DNA of 64,000 nucleotides from Pedobacter aquatilis. Its GTDB lineage: Bacteria; Bacteroidota; Bacteroidia; Sphingobacteriales; Sphingobacteriaceae. This document shows positions 52,964 through 60,122 of this stretch, one piece after another. The stretch is taken from positions 248,001 to 312,000 of the forward strand of contig NZ_JAUFPW010000036.1 in assembly GCF_030409415.1 (NCBI RefSeq), read 5' to 3'. Below the pieces are notes generated by a model, which worked only from the letters and a program-made list of their open reading frames with translations, did not search any database and was not told where the DNA came from. Made by a program: the position numbers and the translations under genes. The stretch's first letter is position 1; the number at the start of each line of letters is the position of its first letter.

Positions 52964-54538
52964 ATGAAAAATAAATCCAACCTCTTATTACTGTCGGCTC
53001 TTTTGGGCGGCTTGTTGTTCAGCTTCCTATTTTGGGAAGAAAGATTAGCGCTAAACTTACTGATTTACAGTATTTATCTCTTAGCAATCACTTATATAAA
53101 CCCAGAAGTAATAAAAAGTAATAAACTTCATATTTATGGGTTTGCGCACTTTTTTGCAGCAATTTTGGTGGTTACAAATAACTCCGATTTAACCTTAGCG
53201 AGTTATTACTTTAGTTTGATCTTTTTTATTGGTTTTGCCCATCACCAGCAATTAAGGACTGTTTTTATGGCTTTCCTTTCAACAATATTGCAAATGCTTA
53301 CCACCCCATTTAATTTTATAAGAAATTTAAGTGAGGTATCTATTGGTAATTTTAACCTAAAACCTGTTTTCAGAATTATTAAATACATCATTATTCCTCT
53401 AATAGTCGTTATAATTTTTACCTCATTATACTCTGCTGCGAATAGCGTATTTGCTCATTACACTGAAGCCATATTAATCAACATTGGCTATTTCTTCGAT
53501 AACATCTTTGGGTTTATATTCGAAGATTTAAGCTTTGCTCGCTTTATGCACTTTTGTTTTGGTTTGGCTGTTACAGCAGGTTTAATACTCACATTTTCTG
53601 ATAAAACATTTGAAAAAGCTGAACTAAACTTTAACGAACAGTTGGTTAGAATAAGAAGAGGCATAAATCAAAAAACATTACTCCAAGAAATATCAGGCAT
53701 TTTTACAGGCAATTTATTGATTAAAAAACTTGCGCTAAAAACTGAGTTTATTATTGGCTTAATTTCTTTTAGCGCTCTAAATATACTACTGCTTTTTTTA
53801 AACGGAATTGATATTTGGTGGTTATGGCTAGGGCATGGAAAAAATTTAGCAGAAACCAATTATTCGGCAGAATTACATGATGGCACAAATACATTAATTT
53901 TCAGCATTGTACTTGCAATGGTAATTATTGTTTATTTCTTCCGCGGAAACTTAAATTTTTACTCAAAAAACAAAACATTAAAAATATTGGCAATTGCCTG
54001 GATGGCTCAGAATTTCGTTTTAATCGTTTCTGTTTTTGTTAGAGATGCACATTACATCGAGTTCTACGGTTTAACACATAAACGTATCGGTGTTTTAGTT
54101 TTTGCAATTCTTTGCATCATTGGTTTAGCAACAGTTTATTTAAAAGTTGCAAAGCAAAAAACACTTTTCTATTTACTTAAAGTTAATGGAAACATTTGGT
54201 TTGTACTTCTACTTGCTTTCAGTACCATAAACTGGGATATTTTAATTGCTAAATACAATTTGGCACAAAGTGATAAAATATCTTTAGATGCCAGTTATTT
54301 GCTTGGTTTATCGGACAAAACCTTAGCTGTTTTAAATGAAAACCGCAGAAAATTGCATTATACTGAATCGAAATATGAATATGGAACTACGATAGCCACA
54401 CCAGAAAGCATAGAAGCGTACCAAAATAGATTAGACACCCGAATTAATATTTTTAAAGAGCGCTATGCAAAAGCAAGCTGGCTTTCGTGGAATTTGCCAG
54501 ATTGGCAAGTTGCTGAGTATTTCAATTCAAAAAGATAA
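52964..54538 (+). CDS. DUF4173 family membrane protein
   Basis: A 524-residue protein with about 12 hydrophobic segments and no signal peptide. DUF4173 members carry the conserved FVRDAHYIEFYGLTHKRIGVLVFAILC region (residues about 355-385). It also has LNFNEQLVRIRRGINQKTLLQEISG in a cytoplasmic loop (residues about 222-246) and a soluble tail of about 90 residues with LSWNLPDWQVAEYF. The family has no proven function, but is repeatedly found beside small winged-helix regulators. It is under the second copy of the operator. The 102-residue membrane protein follows. Confidence 0.85.
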   Translation: MKNKSNLLLLSALLGGLLFSFLFWEERLALNLLIYSIYLLAITYINPEVIKSNKLHIYGFAHFFAAILVVTNNSDLTLASYYFSLIFFIGFAHHQQLRTVFMAFLSTILQMLTTPFNFIRNLSEVSIGNFNLKPVFRIIKYIIIPLIVVIIFTSLYSAANSVFAHYTEAILINIGYFFDNIFGFIFEDLSFARFMHFCFGLAVTAGLILTFSDKTFEKAELNFNEQLVRIRRGINQKTLLQEISGIFTGNLLIKKLALKTEFIIGLISFSALNILLLFLNGIDIWWLWLGHGKNLAETNYSAELHDGTNTLIFSIVLAMVIIVYFFRGNLNFYSKNKTLKILAIAWMAQNFVLIVSVFVRDAHYIEFYGLTHKRIGVLVFAILCIIGLATVYLKVAKQKTLFYLLKVNGNIWFVLLLAFSTINWDILIAKYNLAQSDKISLDASYLLGLSDKTLAVLNENRRKLHYTESKYEYGTTIATPESIEAYQNRLDTRINIFKERYAKASWLSWNLPDWQVAEYFNSKR

Positions 54539-54582
54539 ATCAAATAAATAATTAAACAACAAAACATTAAATTCAACACATC

Positions 54583-54891
54583 ATGACAAATCAAGAAATT
54601 TCAAATTCATCAAAATTAAGAATCTACGTTATTCTATTCGGTACTGCAATTATTTTAAGTATTCCATTAATTGCTATGCAATTTACCAATGAAGTAAATT
54701 GGAGCTTATTCGACTTTGTTGTAGCCGCAGTTTTACTTTTATGTACTGGTTTTGCTATAGAACTTGTGATACGTAAGGTAAAGACTACCACAACAAGGGC
54801 TGTTTTATTTTTTATAATTCTGCTAGTGTTGTTCCTAGTTTGGGCAGAACTGGCTGTCGGTATTTTCGGCTCGCCGATTGCCGGAAGTTAA
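54583..54891 (+). CDS. small hypothetical membrane protein (102 aa)
   Basis: Three hydrophobic helices (residues about 12-32, 40-62 and 72-95) with a short polar N-terminus (MTNQEISNSSKLR) and KVKTTTTRA between helices two and three. The sequence ends GIFGSPIAGS. I recall similar short proteins in Pedobacter but no functional name. It is 44 bases after the DUF4173 gene and probably on the same transcript. Confidence 0.75.
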   Translation: MTNQEISNSSKLRIYVILFGTAIILSIPLIAMQFTNEVNWSLFDFVVAAVLLLCTGFAIELVIRKVKTTTTRAVLFFIILLVLFLVWAELAVGIFGSPIAGS

Positions 54892-54955
54892 AGCCTTTGC
54901 AAAACAGATTTTATAAAAATCGCTAAGCTCAATTTGCCAAGAACTATACTCTTCG

Positions 54956-55064
54956 TTAAATAAACCAGATTGAGTGTAAATACTTTTTGGCAAGCAGGTT
55001 TTTATTAAGCATATACTAACATTAACAAAAAGATTGCAACGAAAGCGGGGCTGAAATTCCCGAT
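54956..55064 (-). repeat. dispersed ~110-bp repeat, copy A3 (reversed)
   Basis: On the minus strand it has, in order, GAATTTCAGCCCCGCTTTCG, TTGCAATCTTTTTGTTAATG, CCAAAAAGTATTT and ATCTGGTTTATTTAA, the same order as copies A1 and A4. It lies between the small membrane protein gene and the sucC promoter. With it, the 341-base gap 54892-55232 is largely accounted for. Confidence 0.65.
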
Positions 55065-55107
55065 TAACACAAAACGTTCATTTTCTAAAAAAAACCTAAT
55101 TTTCTAT

Positions 55108-55138
55108 TTGTTTAAAGGCTTTAGAATTGTAGCTTTGG
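55108..55138 (+). promoter_or_regulatory. consensus promoter of sucC
   Basis: TTTG (55108-55111), 19 bases, TAGCTTTG (55131-55138) is an exact match to the Bacteroidota promoter. Transcription should begin around 55145, giving a leader of about 88 bases. Confidence 0.7.
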
Positions 55139-55166
55139 GCAAATTTTGTAGCAAATGAACCCGAAT

Positions 55167-55194
55167 ACCATCAAAATAATTATTTTGATGGTAA
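55167..55194. promoter_or_regulatory. perfect 28-bp palindrome in the sucC leader
   Basis: TACCATCAAAATAA (55167-55180) is followed without a gap by its reverse complement TTATTTTGATGGTA (55181-55194). It begins about 20 bases after the predicted start of transcription and ends 38 bases before the ATG. It could be a repressor operator or an RNA hairpin in the leader. Confidence 0.75.
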
Positions 55195-55232
55195 AGGCTC
55201 CATCTGACAGGTAAACACAAAAATATAAACAG

Positions 55233-56432
55233 ATGAATATTCACGAATACCAGGGTAAACAAATATTAAAAAGTTTCGGTGTTAACGTTCAAGAAGGAAT
55301 TGTTGCCGACACTCCAGAGCAAGCTGTAGAAGCTGCAAAGCAATTAAAAACGGATTATAACTCTGATTGGGTTGTAATTAAAGCGCAAATCCACGCAGGT
55401 GGTCGCGGTAAAGGTGGTGGTGTTAAATTAGCCAAAAACCTTGATGAAGTTAAGCAACGTGCTACCGATATTATTGGTATGCAGTTGGTTACACCTCAAA
55501 CCGGTCCGGAAGGTAAAAAAGTGAATAAGATTTTGGTTGCTCAAGATGTTTATTATCCAGGTGCTTCTGAAACTAAAGAATTCTACATTTCAGTATTGTT
55601 AGATCGTGCAAAAGGTCGCAACATTATTATGTACAGTACCGAAGGCGGTATGGATATTGAAGAAGTTGCTGAACATACGCCACACTTAATCTTTAAAGAA
55701 GAAATTGACCCGAAAGTTGGCTTACAAGGTTTTCAGGCTCGTAAAGTTGCGTTTAACTTAGGTTTAAGCGGTGCAGCTTTTAAAGAAATGGTTAAATTTG
55801 TAACTGCTTTATATAAAGCTTACGATACTACAGATTCTTCGATGTTCGAAATTAACCCGGTATTAAAAACTTCTGATGACAAAGTTATCGCGGTTGATGC
55901 TAAGGTTGATATCGATGAGAACGCATTATATCGCCACGCTGATTACGCAGCAATGCGTGATACCGCTGAGGAAGACCCAATGGAGGTTGAAGCAAGTGCA
56001 AGTAATTTAAACTTTGTTAACCTTGATGGTAACGTAGGTTGTATGGTTAACGGTGCTGGTTTGGCAATGGCAACTATGGATATTATCAAATTAGCTGGTG
56101 GCGAGCCTGCTAACTTCTTAGACGTAGGTGGAACTGCAAATGCTCAAACAGTAAAAGCGGCTTTCAACATTATTTTGAAAGACCCGAATGTTAAAGCTAT
56201 TTTAATTAACATATTTGGTGGCATTGTACGTTGTGACCGTGTTGCGCAAGGTGTTATCGATGCTTACCAGGAAATCGGAAATATTCCTGTGCCAATCATT
56301 TGCCGTTTACAAGGTACAAACGCAGAAGAGGCTAAGAAATTAATCGATGAGTCTGGACTAAAAGTTTACTCGGCAATCGCTTTAAAAGAAGCTGCTGATT
56401 TAGTAACTAAAGTTTTGGCTGAACAGGCTTAA
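55233..56432 (+). CDS. sucC: succinyl-CoA ligase (ADP-forming) beta subunit
   Basis: A 399-residue TCA-cycle enzyme subunit that binds nucleotide and, with the alpha subunit, interconverts succinyl-CoA and succinate. MNIHEYQGKQILKSFGVNVQ is the usual start. The ATP-grasp domain has KAQIHAGGRGKGGGVKLAKN (residues about 47-66) and FEINPVLKT. The C-terminal domain has NFLDVGGTANAQTVKAAF and INIFGGIVRCDRVAQGV. The alpha-subunit gene is not adjacent, as often in Bacteroidota. It has a clear promoter, a palindrome in its leader and a strong terminator. Confidence 0.97.
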   Translation: MNIHEYQGKQILKSFGVNVQEGIVADTPEQAVEAAKQLKTDYNSDWVVIKAQIHAGGRGKGGGVKLAKNLDEVKQRATDIIGMQLVTPQTGPEGKKVNKILVAQDVYYPGASETKEFYISVLLDRAKGRNIIMYSTEGGMDIEEVAEHTPHLIFKEEIDPKVGLQGFQARKVAFNLGLSGAAFKEMVKFVTALYKAYDTTDSSMFEINPVLKTSDDKVIAVDAKVDIDENALYRHADYAAMRDTAEEDPMEVEASASNLNFVNLDGNVGCMVNGAGLAMATMDIIKLAGGEPANFLDVGGTANAQTVKAAFNIILKDPNVKAILINIFGGIVRCDRVAQGVIDAYQEIGNIPVPIICRLQGTNAEEAKKLIDESGLKVYSAIALKEAADLVTKVLAEQA

Positions 56433-56480
56433 TTAGCTAAAGCAGAAAGACTAAAGCTTAAAGCGGAAGTCATGATATAT

Positions 56481-56515
56481 AAAACCTTTCAGTGCAAACT
56501 GGAAGGTTTTTTTTG
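56481..56515 (+). terminator. Rho-independent terminator of sucC
   Basis: AAAACCTTTCAG (56481-56492), a loop of 6, and CTGGAAGGTTTT (56499-56510) pair along 12 positions with one G-U, followed by TTTTG. It lies about 50 bases past the sucC stop. Confidence 0.9.
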
Positions 56516-56616
56516 TGCACAATACCGTCATTGCGAAGCCGATTTTTCTTTGCCGAAATTTCGGGATGGTAATCTAATTAAATAGATATATTTTTTATTT
56601 TGAAAATCAAGGTTCG

Positions 56617-56740
56617 GTAGTGCTTCGGTTCCGAAAGTCCCGCTATCACTTCAATCTTTTTTAAACTCACTGTCATAGTAAATTTATGGTCTGTGCTAAA
56701 AAAAGTATTTTCGTTCTATCAGGTTTAATTTACTTAAGTA
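56617..56740 (+). repeat. dispersed ~110-bp repeat, copy A4
   Basis: Has GTGCTTCGGTTCCGAAAGTC, CCGCTATC, TTCAATCTTTTTT, AAAAAGTATTTTCGTTCTAT and CAGGTTTAATTTA, in the order of copy A1. It lies 100 bases after the sucC terminator. A CCGTCATTGCGAAGCCG stretch of the other family is just upstream (56525-56541). No gene is supported in 56433-56943. Confidence 0.65.
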
Positions 56741-56765
56741 AATCGCTTTAAAGTGAAGCCCTTAA

Positions 56766-56939
56766 CAACTAAACTTACAAAGTTTTGCCTAGTTTCTATT
56801 TTGCCTAGGTTCGTGTATTCACGAAACGAAAGTATAAAATATTGGTTCGTGAAGACACGAACCATGGCCAAATCGCATTAACTTAAGCTACAACTAAACT
56901 TTCGAAGTTTTGCCAAGCTTCTATCAAAGTTAAACTTTG
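56766..56939. repeat. cluster of five perfect hairpins and a 34-base direct repeat
   Basis: Direct repeat: 56766-56799 and 56891-56924, 30 of 34 identical. Hairpins: AAACTT-ACA-AAGTTT (56771-56785), TTCGTG-TATT-CACGAA (56810-56825), GGTTCGTG-AAGA-CACGAACC (56844-56863), AAACTT-TCG-AAGTTT (56896-56910), and CAAAGTT-A-AACTTTG (56925-56939). The last ends 4 bases before the stop codon of the XRE regulator gene on the minus strand. It is thus the 3' region of the XRE-DUF2975 operon. Confidence 0.85.
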
Positions 56940-56943
56940 CAAG

Positions 56944-57150
56944 TTATTCCGGCCGAAACTCTAAAATATCTCCAGGTTGACAATTCAAAACGCTACAAAT
57001 AGATTCTAGTGTTTCTAAACGAATTGCTTTCGCCTTGCCTGTTTTTAATATTGATAAATTAGACATTGTAATCCCAACACGTTCACTTAATTCGGTAAGC
57101 GACATTTTACGTCGGGCAAGCATAACATCTAAATTTATAATTATGGGCAT
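56944..57150 (-). CDS. small XRE-family helix-turn-helix regulator
   Basis: A 68-residue single-domain Cro/CI-type DNA-binding protein: MPIIINLDVMLARRKMSLTE, with the helix-turn-helix at residues about 18-37 (LSERVGITMSNLSILKTGKA), and LESICSVLNCQPGDILEF, the close of the YozG-like type. It has no sensor domain. Small regulators of this group are typically paired with DUF2975 membrane proteins, as here. It is last in the operon (58496 to 56944), 21 bases after the second DUF2975 gene, and likely controls the operon's own promoter. Confidence 0.92.
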   Translation of the reverse strand: MPIIINLDVMLARRKMSLTELSERVGITMSNLSILKTGKAKAIRLETLESICSVLNCQPGDILEFRPE

Positions 57151-57171
57151 TTAATTGTTGGGATGAGCATT

Positions 57172-57978
57172 TTAAATCGTTAAATCGTTTTCTTTTTTTA
57201 TCGCTACAGCATCTTTAATAATTTTAGAAAGAATTAAAACCATTAATCCTATGCCAATATTGGAGTAACTTACAGAATTACCAAAATTTAAGTTTAGTTG
57301 AATTTTACTTTCTATAAACTCTTCTCTTAAACCATTAGTTTCTAAAAAAACAGCTGGAATAATTTTACTGCTTACAATTGCGCAAACAAATTCAAAAACT
57401 TCGGCAATTATTAAAATTAACCCAATAAACGAAATTAATTTAAAGCTTTTACGATTTAAAAAATCTCCACGTAAGTAAACATTTATTAGCTTAACAATTA
57501 AAACGAAAATACATAATATAAATAATGCTTTGAGTACGCAGTAAAAAGTCCAGAAAATTCTATAGGGTACATAACTAGTATTAACATGTACGCCAACTGG
57601 ATTATTAATCATTAATTGATTAGAAATGGTTACTGGATGGTTATTATCATTTGTAACCAATCGCTGGGTAACTCTTTCTGTAATTTCTGCTTCATGATAT
57701 TCCGAAGAGATAATTTGGCTACTACTGGCAAATCTTTTAACTACACCGCTATGTTTCGACCCTTTAAAAGTTATTATCGTATCCGGTATCGAAATTTGTA
57801 ATCCCATTGGCAAGGAAAAACCATCTACCTTTTCGCCAACTGTTAAATCACCAAACTGCCAATATTTCTTCTTCTTAAATACTTCACCATAAATATTTTG
57901 AATAATGCCAATCGACATTAATAATATGCCAAGCATTAAAAAACCTCTAATTGTTCGAGCTAAAATGATATATCTCAT
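57172..57978 (-). CDS. DUF2975 family membrane protein, long form
   Basis: A 268-residue protein. An N-terminal membrane helix (about 10-32) is followed by an extracytoplasmic stretch of about 100 residues (GDLTVGEKVDGFSLPMGLQI to NPVGVHVNTSYV), then three more helices (about 145-170, 185-207 and 235-255). The DUF2975 part is residues 140-268. The C-terminus VAIKKENDLTI ends with the same E-N/Q-D-L-T-I tail as the neighbouring short paralogue. The function of the family is unknown. The start lies 2 bases after the stop of that neighbour; the XRE gene follows. Confidence 0.85.
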   Translation of the reverse strand: MRYIILARTIRGFLMLGILLMSIGIIQNIYGEVFKKKKYWQFGDLTVGEKVDGFSLPMGLQISIPDTIITFKGSKHSGVVKRFASSSQIISSEYHEAEITERVTQRLVTNDNNHPVTISNQLMINNPVGVHVNTSYVPYRIFWTFYCVLKALFILCIFVLIVKLINVYLRGDFLNRKSFKLISFIGLILIIAEVFEFVCAIVSSKIIPAVFLETNGLREEFIESKIQLNLNFGNSVSYSNIGIGLMVLILSKIIKDAVAIKKENDLTI

Positions 57979-57980
57979 AT

Positions 57981-58496
57981 TTATATCGTTAAATCGTTTT
58001 GTTCTTGTAGTGCAATTCCTTTCTTAAAAACGAATGCAACGGCTAGCATCGTAATTCCAAAAATCAGTAACCAGACATTAAATTCTGCATTTCTTAAAAT
58101 CTCCATATTAAAATTTATAGATTTTGTTATTTTCAAAACATTGAAAGTGTAGACTAAAAACGAAGTTACTACTGCGTAAACACCAATTTTGTATAAACGA
58201 ACGTAGTTCTTTTCAATAAAAACATCTTTAGAATTTGCAGAATTAACAAATGCATATAAATATGCAATAATCATAACCCCAAGATAAGCCATTACAAATA
58301 ATATACTGCCAAACAGAAATTCAAAATACCAAACAGGCGGTTTAGCATCTTCAGAATGAATCGATAACGACGGAACTCCATTCCAACCATCATTAAATCC
58401 TCTTATCCCATCTTCCAAACCCAATAAAATAATAACAGTTAGGATTACAATATATCCCACCTTAACAAGCACTAATTGATTGTATGTCTTTATCAT
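57981..58496 (-). CDS. DUF2975 family membrane protein, short form
   Basis: A 171-residue protein with four hydrophobic helices (residues about 10-25, 56-82, 101-122 and 140-160), the DUF2975 topology. ENYVRLYKIGVYAVVTSFLVY and NVWLLIFGITMLAVAFVFKKGIALQEQNDLTI resemble the end of the downstream paralogue. The first gene of an operon with the long form and a small XRE regulator. A consensus promoter lies 53 bases upstream. DUF2975-XRE pairs resemble small membrane-sensor and regulator units, but no signal is known. Confidence 0.83.
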   Translation of the reverse strand: MIKTYNQLVLVKVGYIVILTVIILLGLEDGIRGFNDGWNGVPSLSIHSEDAKPPVWYFEFLFGSILFVMAYLGVMIIAYLYAFVNSANSKDVFIEKNYVRLYKIGVYAVVTSFLVYTFNVLKITKSINFNMEILRNAEFNVWLLIFGITMLAVAFVFKKGIALQEQNDLTI

Positions 58497-58548
58497 CTAT
58501 TCTTGTAGTTAATATGTAATAAGTTTGCTTTTTAAATTATTAGCATAA

Positions 58549-58580
58549 CAAACATAAAAAATTAATTACCACAAATCAAA
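58549..58580 (-). promoter_or_regulatory. consensus promoter of the DUF2975-XRE operon
   Basis: On the minus strand TTTG (58580-58577), 20 bases, TATGTTTG (58556-58549) is an exact Bacteroidota promoter match, 53 bases upstream of the first ATG. The rest of the 306-base gap to the sigma factor gene shows no coding frame with support. Confidence 0.7.
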
Positions 58581-58734
58581 ATATATTTATTGTTTTACAA
58601 TAAATACTAATCGTAAATCAACTATAAGCAATAAAGGCCGACAAATATTCATTAAAACTAAATTGGAATGATTTTTGTTGTAAGTATAACTGTAAAAAAC
58701 TTGTGCAAACACTAACATTTTCAGCATTTTATCC

Positions 58735-58765
58735 TTTCGGATTGGCATACAATTTCGTAACTTTG
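58735..58765 (+). promoter_or_regulatory. promoter of the primary sigma factor gene
   Basis: TTTC (58735-58738, one base off TTTG), 19 bases, TAACTTTG (58758-58765), 38 bases before the ATG. It matches the consensus the gene's own product is expected to read, which would allow autoregulation. Confidence 0.6.
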
Positions 58766-58802
58766 CACACTTCAATAATTAAAGAGCACACAAAACGTAT
58801 AA

Positions 58803-59663
58803 ATGAGACAACTCAAGATAACGCAATCCATTACCAACCGTGAAAGTCAGTCGTTAGATAAGTACTTACATGAAATTGGTAAAGTAGATTTAATAACAGC
58901 AGAGGAAGAGGTAATTTTAGCAAGAAAGATTCGTGAAGGCGACCAAGCTGCTTTAGAGCGATTAACTAAAACCAACTTGCGTTTCGTTGTATCTGTTGCA
59001 AAACAATATCAAAATCAAGGTTTAACACTAGGAGATTTAATTAATGAAGGTAACTTGGGTTTAATTAAAGCTGCAAAACGTTTTGATGAAACTAAAGGTT
59101 TCAAATTCATTTCTTATGCCGTATGGTGGATTCGTCAATCGATTTTGCAAGCGATTGCTGAGCAAAGCCGTATCGTACGTTTACCTTTAAACCAGGTAGG
59201 TTCGTTAAGTAAAATCAGTAAAGCTTTCTCTAAATTAGAGCAAGAATATGAGCGTGAGCCATCTCCAGAAGAATTGGCAGACATTTTAGAAACTACGGTT
59301 GATAAAATCTCTGATACTTTAAGTAACTCCGGCCGTCACGTATCAATGGATGCACCATTTGTTCAAGGTGAAGAAAATACATTGTTAGATGTATTGGAAA
59401 ACCATGAACCAAATACAGATAGTTCATTAATAAACGAATCACTTTCAGAAGAAATCAAACGTTCTTTATCAACCCTAACAGAGCGAGAAAGAGAAATTAT
59501 CGTTTTATTCTTTGGCTTAGGTTCTAATCACCCTTTATCATTAGAAGAAATTGGGGAAAAATTTAACCTAACTCGCGAACGTGTTCGTCAGATTAAAGAT
59601 AAAGCATTACAACGTTTACGCCATACTTCGAGAAGTAAGATTTTAAAATCTTACTTAGGATAA
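58803..59663 (+). CDS. rpoD: RNA polymerase primary sigma factor (RpoD/SigA)
   Basis: A 286-residue sigma-70 without region 1.1, the short form usual in Bacteroidota. [20 protein letters not shown] and [20 protein letters not shown] are region 1.2; [20 protein letters not shown]-type residues (about 62-84) are region 2.2; region 2.3-2.4 is [20 protein letters not shown] (about 95-114) with [16 protein letters not shown]; region 3 follows; region 4.2 is [20 protein letters not shown]. This sigma recognises the TTTG/TAnnTTTG promoters seen across the window. Monocistronic, with its own promoter and terminator. Confidence 0.97.
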   Translation: MRQLKITQSITNRESQSLDKYLHEIGKVDLITAEEEVILARKIREGDQAALERLTKTNLRFVVSVAKQYQNQGLTLGDLINEGNLGLIKAAKRFDETKGFKFISYAVWWIRQSILQAIAEQSRIVRLPLNQVGSLSKISKAFSKLEQEYEREPSPEELADILETTVDKISDTLSNSGRHVSMDAPFVQGEENTLLDVLENHEPNTDSSLINESLSEEIKRSLSTLTEREREIIVLFFGLGSNHPLSLEEIGEKFNLTRERVRQIKDKALQRLRHTSRSKILKSYLG

Positions 59664-59692
59664 ATTAATCCTTAAAAATATTTTAATACTTA

Positions 59693-59722
59693 AAAAGACC
59701 GACAAAATTGCCGGTCTTTTTT
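59693..59722 (+). terminator. Rho-independent terminator of rpoD
   Basis: AAAAGACCG (59693-59701), a 10-base loop and CGGTCTTTT (59712-59720), then TTG. It lies 30 bases past the rpoD stop. Confidence 0.9.
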
Positions 59723-59759
59723 GTTTAGTAAGCTTCTGAGTTTTTATATAAATTTAAGC

Positions 59760-60122
59760 ATGTCTGTTGTGCTACTCAAAAAATCAATCTTAGTTTATAA
59801 ACCAATAATATATTGGAATATTTTAATAAGCATCATCATAGGTTTATTTTTTGTTATTGATGGTTTTTCAAAGCCTGGACCTTACGTTATGACAATTATA
59901 ATGAAACCCATCGGATGGATATTTTCAATTCTTATTGAACGCTTTTTCTTGATTAAACATTCATACTTCTATAAAAATCAAGCGTTAGGATTTCGTAGAA
60001 TTTTTGGTAACATCATTATTTATGATATTTTTATGCAGTTTTTAATTATTATAATATTTCTTTTATGCAGGAACTCACTATTGACAGTGTTACCCACAAC
60101 TTTAATAAACAAGCAATATTAA
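59760..60122 (+). CDS. hypothetical membrane protein preceding an ABC ATPase (120 aa)
   Basis: Start taken at the ATG at 59760 (MSVVLLKKSILVYKPIIYWN); a TTG-started frame from 59721 runs into the rpoD terminator and is rejected. Three hydrophobic segments are seen (about 17-35, 48-65 and 88-107), with the basic loop RFFLIKHSYFYKNQALGFRRIFG between the last two. It overlaps the ABC ATPase gene by 58 bases, so the two are translationally coupled and the protein may be the membrane partner of the ATPase, though it is small for a permease. Confidence 0.75.
   Translation: MSVVLLKKSILVYKPIIYWNILISIIIGLFFVIDGFSKPGPYVMTIIMKPIGWIFSILIERFFLIKHSYFYKNQALGFRRIFGNIIIYDIFMQFLIIIIFLLCRNSLLTVLPTTLINKQY

Noticed and set aside
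58587-58775. Minus-strand frame of 62 codons between the DUF2975 operon and rpoD
   Set aside because: It covers the rpoD promoter and has no ribosome binding site or recognisable composition.
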